Below, in pieces: positions 43,325-50,206 of a DNA stretch of 64,000 nucleotides (its first letter is position 1; every line of letters starts with the position of its first letter). This DNA comes from Jiangella mangrovi (GTDB lineage Bacteria > Actinomycetota > Actinomycetes > Jiangellales > Jiangellaceae). The notes below the pieces were generated by a model. It did no database searches. It was not told the DNA's origin and saw only the letters and a program-made list of their open reading frames with translations. A program made the translations under genes and the position numbers. The DNA is taken from contig NZ_JACHMM010000001.1 in assembly GCF_014204975.1 (NCBI RefSeq), positions 4,278,001 to 4,342,000 of the forward strand. Direction: 5' to 3'.

Positions 43325-43496
43325 GGAATGATCACGTTCACCACCCGATTCGGTCCCGCACGAGGCCTGCAGACCTCGTGATGCGCGGGTGATCCTCGTG
43401 ATGCGCGGCCGGACGCGCATCACGAGGTCTCTCCGCGGATCAAGAGGTCTGCAGGCCTCGTGGCGCAGGGAATCGGGTGGTGAACGTGATCATTCC
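43325..43496. repeat. 172-bp palindromic element C1 with 27-bp perfect terminal arms
   Basis: Terminal arms 43325-43351 (beginning GGAATGATCACGTTCACC) and 43470-43496 are perfect reverse complements. Inside, 43359-43377 (CACGAGGCCTGCAGACCTC) pairs with 43444-43462 over 19 bp, and 43394-43407 pairs with 43414-43427 over 14 bp, so the whole element folds as one long interrupted hairpin. It lies between the convergent SDR and ABC-exporter genes. A second copy with related arms is at 56291-56483. No transposase; it looks like a MITE or a large terminator. Confidence 0.9.
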
Positions 43497-43518
43497 CAGC
43501 CGGCCGGTGCGGGAGGGC

Positions 43519-45414
43519 TCAGGCGGTGCGGGCGGGCGCGTCCTGCAGGGCGAACTGGGTGCGGTAGAGCTCGGCGTAGGTGCCACCGGCGGCGAGCAGC
43601 TGCTCGTGCGTGCCGCGCTCGACGATGCGGCCGCCGTCGACGACGAGGATGGTGTCGGCGCCGCGGATGGTCGACAGCCGGTGCGCGATGACCAGTGACG
43701 TGCGGCCGGTGAGCGCGGTCTCGAGCGCCCGCTGAACGGCCACCTCGGACTCGGAGTCGAGGTGCGCCGTGGCCTCGTCGAGGACGACCACACGCGGGGC
43801 CTTGAGCAGCAGCCGGGCGATGGCCAGCCGCTGCTTCTCGCCGCCGGAGAGCCGGTAGCCGCGGTCGCCGACGACGGTGTCGAGGCCCTCGGGCAGCGAC
43901 CGGACCAGCGGGGCGATCTGCGCGGCCTGCAGGGCAGCCCACAGCTCGTCGTCGCCGGCTGCGGGGCGGGCGTAGGCGAGGTTGTAGCGGATGGTGTCGT
44001 GGAACATGTGCGCGTCCTGGGTGACGACGCCGACGGCCTCGTGCAGCGACTCGAGGGTGACGTCGCGCAGGTTGCGGCCGCCGACCCGGACCACGCCCGC
44101 CGTGGGGTCGTAGAGCCGCGACACCAGGTGCGTGATGGTCGACTTGCCGGCGCCCGACGGCCCCACCAGGGCGACCAGCTGGCCCGGCTCGACGTCGAAG
44201 GAGACGCCGTTGAGGACGGGTTCGGGCGAGGCCGAGACGGGCCGGGCGACGGACTCGAGCGAGGCGAGCGAGACGTCGTCAGCGCCCGGATAGCCGAACT
44301 CGACGTCCTCGAACGCGACCGACAGCTGCTCGTCGCCGGACGGGAGCGGGCGCGCGCCGTCGGTGTCGCGGACCATGGGCGGGAGGTCGAGCACCTCGAA
44401 GACCCGCTCGAAGCTGACCAGCGCCGTCATGATGTCGACCTGGACGTTCGAGAGTGCCGTCAGCGGCCCGTAAAGGCGGGTCAGCAGCGCCGCCAGCGCG
44501 ACCAGCGTGCCGACCTCGAGCGTGCCGCCGATGGCCAGCCAGCCGCCGACGCCGTAGACGACCGCCGTCGCGAGCGAGGCGAGGAACGTCAGCCCGAGGA
44601 AGAAGTACCGCGCGTAGAGCGCCTGGACGATGCCGATGTCGCGGACCCGGCCGGCCGCCCCGCCGAACGCGGCGTTCTCGTCCTGGTAGCGGCCGAAGAT
44701 CTTGACCAGCAGCGCGCCGGAGACGTTGAACCGCTCGGTCATGGTCTGGCTCATGGCGGCGTTGAGCTGCATGGACTCGCGGCTGATGTCGGCCAGTTTG
44801 CGGCCGATGAAGCGGGCCGGCAGCAGGAACAGCGGCACCAGCACCAGCACGATGAGGGTGATCTGCCACGACAGCACGAGCATGGCGCCCAGTGCCAGCA
44901 CCAGCGTCACGAAGTTGCTCACGACCTGCGACAGCGTGCCCGTGAACGCCTGCTGCGCGCCGATGACGTCGCTGTTGAGCCGCGACACCAGCGAACCGGT
45001 CTGGGTGCGGGTGAAGAACGCGACCGGCTGGCGCTGCACGTGGTCGAAGACCTGGCGGCGCAGGTCGAAGATGAGGCCCTCGCCCACGCGCGCCGACATC
45101 CACCGGCCCAGCAGGCCCAGGATGACGTCGACGACGGCGAGCCCGGCGACCGCCAGGGCCGACCAGACGACCACCGCGCGGTCGCCCGCGCTGACGCCGT
45201 CGTCGATGAGGACCTTCAGCAGCAGCGGGACGGCGGCAGCGGAGGCCGCCGCGAGGATGGTGGTGCCGAGGAACACGGCCAGCTGGAAGCGGTAGGGCCG
45301 GCCGTAGCCGGCGATGCGCTTGACGGTCCCCCGGGCCAGCCGTTGCTGCTTGACCGACTGGTCGCTGGAGAACGATCTGGAAGCGCGCCAGGCCTGGCCC
45401 ATTCCCATCGACAC
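43519..45414 (-). CDS. ABC exporter, fused membrane and ATPase domains (MsbA/LmrA-like)
   Basis: A 631-residue half-size exporter. The N-terminal six-helix membrane domain is at about residues 40-335 (helices VFLGTTILAAASAAAVPLLL and VVVWSALAVAGLAVVDVILG). The ATPase domain is at about 380-620 with Walker A LVGPSGAGKSTITH, the signature YRLSGGEKQRLAIARLLLK, Walker B VVVLDEATAHLD and the H-loop VIAHRLSTI. A short acidic linker separates them. It should work as a homodimer. GTG start with AAGGAGG about 9 nt upstream. The substrate (lipid, drug or peptide) cannot be told. A 600-bp gene-free region with palindromes lies upstream. Confidence 0.95.
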   Translation of the reverse strand: MSMGMGQAWRASRSFSSDQSVKQQRLARGTVKRIAGYGRPYRFQLAVFLGTTILAAASAAAVPLLLKVLIDDGVSAGDRAVVVWSALAVAGLAVVDVILGLLGRWMSARVGEGLIFDLRRQVFDHVQRQPVAFFTRTQTGSLVSRLNSDVIGAQQAFTGTLSQVVSNFVTLVLALGAMLVLSWQITLIVLVLVPLFLLPARFIGRKLADISRESMQLNAAMSQTMTERFNVSGALLVKIFGRYQDENAAFGGAAGRVRDIGIVQALYARYFFLGLTFLASLATAVVYGVGGWLAIGGTLEVGTLVALAALLTRLYGPLTALSNVQVDIMTALVSFERVFEVLDLPPMVRDTDGARPLPSGDEQLSVAFEDVEFGYPGADDVSLASLESVARPVSASPEPVLNGVSFDVEPGQLVALVGPSGAGKSTITHLVSRLYDPTAGVVRVGGRNLRDVTLESLHEAVGVVTQDAHMFHDTIRYNLAYARPAAGDDELWAALQAAQIAPLVRSLPEGLDTVVGDRGYRLSGGEKQRLAIARLLLKAPRVVVLDEATAHLDSESEVAVQRALETALTGRTSLVIAHRLSTIRGADTILVVDGGRIVERGTHEQLLAAGGTYAELYRTQFALQDAPARTA

Positions 45415-45561
45415 CGGCGTCGACCTCCTTCACGTCCGCTGGGTCCATCATGCGACTCAGCGCCGACAACGCCGGGTGCGCAACCGATTCTTCCCGCGTT
45501 CGCTCAGAGCATGCAGGGGGCATCGCGGCGCAATGTCACCGGGTATCGTGGCGGCACGAAT

Positions 45562-45578
45562 GGTCACCCACGGTGACC
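45562..45578. promoter_or_regulatory. Palindrome GGTCACC-CAC-GGTGACC
   Basis: Perfect 7-bp arms around CAC, about 150 bp before the ABC exporter start. A second copy of the inner motif follows at 45619-45633, which suggests a tandem operator for one regulator. The regulator is unknown. Confidence 0.55.
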
Positions 45579-45618
45579 GAATGGCGGTTCTCCGGATCCA
45601 ATTGGCCAACACCAAGCC

Positions 45619-45633
45619 GTCACGCACCGTGAC
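45619..45633. promoter_or_regulatory. Palindrome GTCACG-CAC-CGTGAC
   Basis: Second copy of the motif GTCAC-S-CAC-S-GTGAC, centre to centre 56 bp from the first. Same CAC centre and arms. Confidence 0.55.
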
Positions 45634-46014
45634 AGAACGAACTCCCGGACTGGCATGAACTGCCTTCACGTCACTCTCAGTGAAAGCGCGCCGATATCGC
45701 GAGCAATGACTCGGACCAAGATCAACAGTGCGGAGTGCGACCGCTTGACGGCTGCCCGATATGTCAGGCTCGCCCGATCGGCTGTACCGGCCGCGACCGT
45801 GGTCGACAGATGAGTGAAGGCCCCTCGGGTTCGAGTACGACGACTCGAGTAACCGCCGAACGATGCACCGGTCAGGGACTCGGTGGATCGCCGCCGCATC
45901 GCCTGGTGAGGCGTGCGCGCCGGGGACCGCGCCATGGGTGACGAAGCGTTTCTCGGGGTGATCGAGCTGCTGGAGGCCACCCTCCTCCGGCATCTCGACC
46001 AACTAGGGGCTGGT

Positions 46015-46236
46015 TCAGACCTGCTTCTTGGCCTTGCCTCGTGTGGCCCCTCCACGCCCTCGTAGGTTGACACCGGACTCCGACAGAACCCGGTGGACGA
46101 ACCCGTAGGAACGCCCGGTTTCGGTGGCGAGCTCGCGGATGCTCCGACCACCTTCGTACTTCTTCTTCAGGTCAGAGGCGAGCTTGTCACGCTGCCCCCC
46201 ACTGATCCGCGCGCCTTTTACCAACTTCTCGGCCAC
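46015..46236 (-). CDS. Small helix-turn-helix protein
   Basis: A 73-residue DNA-binding protein found in many actinomycetes. After a basic start (AEKLVKGARISGGQRDKLAS) comes the helix-turn-helix YEGGRSIRELATETGRSYGF near residues 27-46, then VHRVLSESGVNLRGRGGATR and a basic tail. It resembles the resolvase/recombinase-type HTH but has no catalytic domain. The GTG start at 46236 has GGGAGG about 5 nt upstream; the 13-residue in-frame extension is rejected. It lies just downstream of the ABC-F gene on the same strand with 125 nt between. Targets are unknown. Confidence 0.85.
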   Translation of the reverse strand: MAEKLVKGARISGGQRDKLASDLKKKYEGGRSIRELATETGRSYGFVHRVLSESGVNLRGRGGATRGKAKKQV

Positions 46237-46361
46237 GCGTCCTCCCGTTTCGTTGTCCTGCATGACAGATGACAATGATCCGCTTCATTGCGCATTTTCG
46301 CCACTCGAAGCCCCGATCGTGCTCCGGGGAACGAAAAAGACGCAGCGTGGATGGACCTCTC

Positions 46362-47960
46362 CTATGCGAGTGAGACGAGCTCCGCATAGTCGGGGTTCCA
46401 CAGATCTTCGACTCCGTCGGGGAGCAGCACGACCCGCTCGGGGTTCAGCGCCTCGACGGCGCCCTCGTCATGGGTCACCAGGACGATCGCGCCGGCGAAC
46501 GAGCGCAGCGCACCCAGCACCTCCTCGCGGGAGGCGGGGTCGAGGTTGTTGGTCGGCTCGTCGAGCAGCAGCACGTTGGCGCTGGACACGACCAGCGAGG
46601 CCAGCGCCAGCCGGGTCTTCTCGCCGCCGGACAGCACGGCGGCCGGCTTGTCGACGGCGTCGCCGGAGAACAGGAACGAGCCGAGCACGCGGCGCGCCTC
46701 GAGCTCCGGGAGGTCCGGCGCCGAGCTGCGCAGGTTCTCGAGGACCGTCCGCGAGGTGTCGAGCGTCTCGTGCTCCTGCGCGTAGTAGCCCAGGCGCAGG
46801 CCGTGGCCGGGCTCGACGGCGCCGGTGTCGGCCGCCTCGACGCCCGCGAGCAGCCGCAGCAGCGTCGTCTTGCCGGCACCGTTGAGGCCCAGGATGACGA
46901 CCCGGCTGCCGCGGTCGATGGCGAGGTCGACGTCGGTGAAGACCTCGAGCGATCCGTACGACTTCGACAGTCCGCTGGCCGTGAGCGGCGTCTTGCCGCA
47001 CGGCGCGGGGTCGGGGAAGCGCAGCTTGGCGACCTTGTCCGACCGGCGCGACTCCTCGAGCCCCGACAGCAGCCGCTGGGCGCGACGGTCCATGTTCTGC
47101 GCCGCGGTGGCCTTCGTGGCCTTGTAGCGCATGCGGTCGGCCTGCGCCTTGAGGGCGGCGGCCTTCTTCTCGGCGTTGGCCCGCTCGCGGTGCCGCCGTC
47201 GCTCGTCGGTCTCGCGCTGGGCGAGGTACGCCGTCCAGCCGATGTTGTAGACGTCGAGGGCGGCGCGGTTGGCGTCGAGGTGGAAGACGCGGTTGACCGT
47301 CTTGTCGAGCAGCGCGACGTCGTGGCTGATGACCACCAGGCCGCCCTTGTAGGCCCGCAGGAAGTCGCGCAGCCACACGATGGAGTCGGCGTCGAGGTGG
47401 TTGGTCGGCTCGTCCAGGAGCAGCGTCTCGGCGTCGGAGAACAGGATGCGGGCCAGCTCGACGCGGCGGCGCTGACCGCCCGAGAGCGTCTTCAGCGGCT
47501 GCGTGAGCACGCGGTCGGCCAGTCCGAGGCTGGCGGCGATGGTGGCGGCCTCGGACTCGACGGCGTACCCGCCGGCGGCCAGGAACTCGGCCTCGAGCCG
47601 GGCGTAGCGGCGCATGCCGCGCTCGTGCTCGTCCTGGTCGCTGGAGGCCATCTGCTTCTCGGCCTTGCGCATGCCGGCGACGACGACGTCGAGCCCGCGG
47701 GCGCCCAGGATGCGGTCGCGGGCGACGACCTCGGGGTCGCCGGCGCGGGGGTCCTGCGGGAGGTAGCCGATGGGGCCCGTGCGCACGACGGAGCCGGAGG
47801 CGGGCTGGCCCTCGTCGGCCAGGATGCGGGTGAGCGTGGTCTTGCCGGCGCCGTTGCGGCCCACCAGCCCGACCTTGTCGCCCGGGCCGATGCGGAAACT
47901 GGCGTCTTCGAGAAGTACCTGCGCGCCTGCACGCACTTCGAGCTGATGAGCGGTGATCAT
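46362..47960 (-). CDS. ABC-F family ATP-binding protein
   Basis: A 532-residue soluble duplicated ATPase of the ABC-F family, which acts on the ribosome and not in transport. First ATPase: LVGRNGAGKTTLTRILAD (near 35) and TLSGGQRRRVELARILFSDA with Walker B TLLLDEPTNHLDAD. Second: ILGLNGAGKTTLLRLLAGVE (near 350), VLSGGEKTRLALASLVV and VLLLDEPTNNLDPA. The charged linker (RRRHRERANAEKKAAALKAQ, about 255-275) is the arm that reaches the P site. It is an actinomycete EttA/Uup-like type; whether it gives antibiotic resistance is not known. Downstream HTH gene on the same strand. Confidence 0.94.
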   Translation of the reverse strand: MITAHQLEVRAGAQVLLEDASFRIGPGDKVGLVGRNGAGKTTLTRILADEGQPASGSVVRTGPIGYLPQDPRAGDPEVVARDRILGARGLDVVVAGMRKAEKQMASSDQDEHERGMRRYARLEAEFLAAGGYAVESEAATIAASLGLADRVLTQPLKTLSGGQRRRVELARILFSDAETLLLDEPTNHLDADSIVWLRDFLRAYKGGLVVISHDVALLDKTVNRVFHLDANRAALDVYNIGWTAYLAQRETDERRRHRERANAEKKAAALKAQADRMRYKATKATAAQNMDRRAQRLLSGLEESRRSDKVAKLRFPDPAPCGKTPLTASGLSKSYGSLEVFTDVDLAIDRGSRVVILGLNGAGKTTLLRLLAGVEAADTGAVEPGHGLRLGYYAQEHETLDTSRTVLENLRSSAPDLPELEARRVLGSFLFSGDAVDKPAAVLSGGEKTRLALASLVVSSANVLLLDEPTNNLDPASREEVLGALRSFAGAIVLVTHDEGAVEALNPERVVLLPDGVEDLWNPDYAELVSLA

Positions 47961-48068
47961 GTCAGGGTGAACTCTCCGTGGCCTCGTGTGGGGTTGGGTG
48001 ACCGGCGCAGCACGATCAGTCCGCCACGGGCATCATGGTGAGCAGTCTACGCGGGAGGTGAATCGGCC

Positions 48069-48971
48069 ATGAAGTTCAACCGGCGGGCACGCCTGGACTC
48101 TTCCCAGGTGTCCGACCAGCGTGGCCGGCGCCCGGCCGGCCGCACAGCGGCGGCCGGTGGCGGCATCGGCGTGGTGATCATCGCGCTGATCGCGCTTCTC
48201 ACCGGGAACAACCCGGCCGACCTCCTGGGCGGCGACGACGGCGGTGCGTCCGGCGTCCAGGCCGAGCCCGGCTCCGAGGGCGAGCTCGAGCGCGAGTGCC
48301 AGACGGTCGCCGACATCGACCAGAACGCCGACTGCCGCTTCGTGCTCTACGTCAACTCCGCCCAGGCGTTCTGGGAGGACTACTTCGCCGCGGCCGGCGA
48401 GCAGTACACCCCGGCCACCACGACGTTCTTCACCTCGTCCGTCACCACCCGGTGCGGCACGGCGTCGTCGCAGGTGGGGCCGTTCTACTGCCCCGGCGAC
48501 CAGAACGTCTACCTCGACCTCGGGTTCTTCGACCAGCTGCGCACCACCTACGGCGGCCCCAGCGGCCAGTTCGCCGAGGCGTACGTCCTGGCCCACGAGT
48601 ACGGCCACCACATCCAGAACCTCACCGGCCAGATGCAGCGCGTCCGCACCCAGTCCGGGCCGACGTCCGACGCCGTCCGGCTCGAGCTGCAGGCCGACTG
48701 CTACGCCGGCATGTGGGCGCACCACGCCACCACGGCCGAAGACGGCTCCGGCCAGCCGCTGATCACCGAGCTGACGCAGCAGGACATCTCCGACGCCCTG
48801 TCCGCCGCCAACACCGTCGGCGACGACTACATCCAAGAGCGCTTCCAGGGCACCGTCACGCCGGAGTCGTGGACGCACGGGTCCAGCGAGCAGCGGCAGC
48901 GCTGGTTCACCACGGGCCTCAAGACCGGCGACATCGCGGCCTGCGACACCTTCGCCGCGTCGTCCCTGTGA
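48069..48971 (+). CDS. Neutral zinc metallopeptidase (YpfJ/KPN_02809-like)
   Basis: A 300-residue membrane-anchored peptidase. The basic N-terminus and one helix (IGVVIIALIALLTGNNP, about residues 35-51) anchor it; the rest is outside. The zinc motif HEYGHHIQNLTGQM near residue 177 holds two histidines and the catalytic glutamate, with the third ligand later (LELQADCYAGMWAH, the ADC motif). The N-terminal signature RARLDSSQVSDQRG matches the family. Function is unknown, presumably proteolysis at the cell surface. ATG with GGGAGG about 10 nt upstream. Its stop overlaps the next gene's GTG (GTGA), so ECF ATPase and peptidase are coupled. Confidence 0.92.
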   Translation: MKFNRRARLDSSQVSDQRGRRPAGRTAAAGGGIGVVIIALIALLTGNNPADLLGGDDGGASGVQAEPGSEGELERECQTVADIDQNADCRFVLYVNSAQAFWEDYFAAAGEQYTPATTTFFTSSVTTRCGTASSQVGPFYCPGDQNVYLDLGFFDQLRTTYGGPSGQFAEAYVLAHEYGHHIQNLTGQMQRVRTQSGPTSDAVRLELQADCYAGMWAHHATTAEDGSGQPLITELTQQDISDALSAANTVGDDYIQERFQGTVTPESWTHGSSEQRQRWFTTGLKTGDIAACDTFAASSL

Positions 48972-49645
48972 TAGAGGTCCAGGAGGTCAGCCATCGGTAC
49001 GGCGACCGGACCGTCCTGCGCGACGTGTCCGTGACGCTGACCGAGCAGCGGGTCGGGGTCATCGGCGCCAACGGGTCGGGCAAGTCGACGTTCGCGCGCC
49101 TGCTGAACGGGCTGGTCCTGCCGACGACGGGGTCCGTAACGGTCGACGGGCTGTCGACCCGGGGCCGGTCGGGCGCGGAGGTGCGACGCTCGGTGGGCTT
49201 CGTGTTCACCGACCCCGACGCGCAGATCCTCATGCCCACGGTCGCCGAGGACGTCGCGTTCGGATTGCGCGACCTGCCGCGTGCGGTCGTGTCCGAGCGC
49301 GTCGCCGAGGCGCTGTCGTCGTTCGGGCTGGCCGGGCACGCCGACCATCCGGCGCACCTGCTGTCCGGCGGCCAGAAGCAGCTGCTGGCGCTGTGTTCGG
49401 TGCTGGTGACGGAGCCGAAGGTCCTGGTCTGCGACGAGCCGACGACGCTGCTGGACCTGCGCAACACCCGGCGCGTGCTGGCGTTGCTGGCGGAGTTGCC
49501 GCAGCGGGTGGTGCTGGTGACGCACGACTTGGACGCGGTGCTCGCCATGGACCGTGTCCTGGTCTTCGACGACGGTCGCCTGGTGTTCGACGGGTTGCCC
49601 GCCGAAGCCGTGGCGTTCTACGTGGACCTCAGTTCGTCGGAGTGA
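48968..49645 (+). CDS. ECF-type (CbiO/BioM-like) ABC ATP-binding protein, orphan
   Basis: A 225-residue ATPase of the energy-coupling-factor transporter class. Walker A is GVIGANGSGKSTFARLLNGL, the Q-loop is GFVFTDPDAQILMPTVAEDV (the DPDxQ signature of ECF ATPases), the signature is LLSGGQKQLLALCSVLVTEP and Walker B is VLVCDEPTTLLDLRN. In actinomycetes this protein normally acts with a T component (BioN) and an S component (BioY), but no such gene is next to it; the gap after it is filled by the paired stem-loop elements. The gene may have lost its partners or use remote ones. GTG start. Confidence 0.9.
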   Translation: MIEVQEVSHRYGDRTVLRDVSVTLTEQRVGVIGANGSGKSTFARLLNGLVLPTTGSVTVDGLSTRGRSGAEVRRSVGFVFTDPDAQILMPTVAEDVAFGLRDLPRAVVSERVAEALSSFGLAGHADHPAHLLSGGQKQLLALCSVLVTEPKVLVCDEPTTLLDLRNTRRVLALLAELPQRVVLVTHDLDAVLAMDRVLVFDDGRLVFDGLPAEAVAFYVDLSSSE

Positions 49646-49657
49646 TGAGGTGGGCTC

Positions 49658-49791
49658 CCCGTCCCCCTGCTGCCCAGTGTCTTAGCCGCGCAACCGCGCC
49701 TCAAGTCCGACGATGGAGGCGCTTCGCGCCGGAGAGACGGACTTGACCCGCGGTTCCGCGGCCAAGAACTGGCAGCTATCAGAGGGATGGG
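49658..49791 (+). repeat. Paired stem-loop element, copy B1
   Basis: Homologue of A1 with the same orientation. Terminal CCCGTCCCCCTG (49658-49669) pairs with CAGAGGGATGGG (two mismatches). The variable stem is GCCGCGCAACCGCG (49685-49698) against CGCGGTTCCGCGGC, then CC/CC, TCAAGTCCG against CGGACTTGA, and the apical GGCGCTTCGCGCC (49718-49730). The stem differs from A1 and B2 in sequence but keeps the pairing, while the flanking single-stranded blocks are constant. It starts 13 nt after the ECF ATPase stop. Confidence 0.85.
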
Positions 49792-49886
49792 GAGACCCTG
49801 GGCACGCCTCGCCCTTCCATGCCCGTTTCGTCCGGTTCGCCGGGGTATGGACAGTGATGATCATCAAGGATCGCGTACATCACGAG

Positions 49887-49936
49887 GATTACCCGAGCCC
49901 CAACACGATTGCAGGCGTCTTGAGGCTCGGGTAATC
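49887..49936. repeat. Hairpin module between B1 and B2
   Basis: GATTACCCGAGCC and GGCTCGGGTAATC form perfect 13-bp arms with a 24-nt loop. The block from ATCACGAGGATTACCCGA to CAGGCGT recurs in element C2 at 56405-56444. It is unrelated to the hairpin in the A1-A2 interval. Confidence 0.75.
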
Positions 49937-50023
49937 GTGGTGGGCGGCCCAGCCAACGCGCCCGAAATCCCGCATCGTGGGATGGTGCAGGCCCGCCGAC
50001 CACTCACCCGTCGCCAGACTCCC

Positions 50024-50171
50024 CCCGTCCCCCTGATAGCTGCCCGTTCTTAGGCCGCGGGGACCCGGGTCAAGTCGAAGCCCCGGAAGCCACAGCGAAA
50101 GCCGACCACAGAGGGCGCGGACTTGAGGCGGGTCCCCGCGGCTTAAGAGAATGGGCAGCAGGGGGGGCGGG
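50024..50171 (-). repeat. Paired stem-loop element, copy B2 (inverted partner of B1)
   Basis: Reverse-oriented homologue of B1. Terminal CCCGTCCCCCTG (50024-50035) and the G-rich end at 50159-50171; variable stem GCCGCGGGGACCCG against CGGGTCCCCGCGGC, perfectly paired. The CC/CC loop and TCAAGTC / GACTTGA are kept; the apical GGCGCTTCGCGCC hairpin is replaced by about 40 bp of other sequence, making this the longest copy. Flank CACCCGTCGCCAGACTCCCC is shared with A2. Confidence 0.85.
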
Positions 50172-50206
50172 GCCACCCAACCCAACCCCACGACCCGACG
50201 AGACGG

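Larger units (their letters stand above)
45415..46014. other. Gene-free 600-bp region upstream of the ABC exporter
   Basis: Lower GC than the neighbours, with short frames on both strands that have no ribosome sites, no family resemblance and atypical codon use. It contains two GTCAC/GTGAC palindromes (45562-45578 and 45619-45633), TTCAC/GTGAA half sites at 45669-45688 and a TCGAGT/ACTCGA inverted repeat (45831-45848). It is probably a long regulatory region or a decayed gene; I cannot recognise a coding remnant. Confidence 0.5.
49646..50206. other. Gene-free 561-bp convergent interval (locus B)
   Basis: No supported gene. It holds B1, an unrelated hairpin module and B2 in the same order as locus A at 28414-29021. 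Confidence 0.8.

Noticed and set aside
45826-45854. tRNA-like GGTTCGAGT...ACTCGAGTAACC stretch
   Set aside because: It contains a TTCGA and a short stem, but no acceptor stem, D-arm or anticodon arm can be arranged around it.
45457-46002. Possible minus-strand gene of about 180 codons in the gene-free region
   Set aside because: No ribosome site, no recognisable domain, composition unlike the neighbours, and overlapped by other frames of similar length.
45933-46064. Short plus-strand frame of about 43 codons at the end of the gene-free region
   Set aside because: No ribosome site or family match; it runs antisense into the small HTH gene and is too short to judge.
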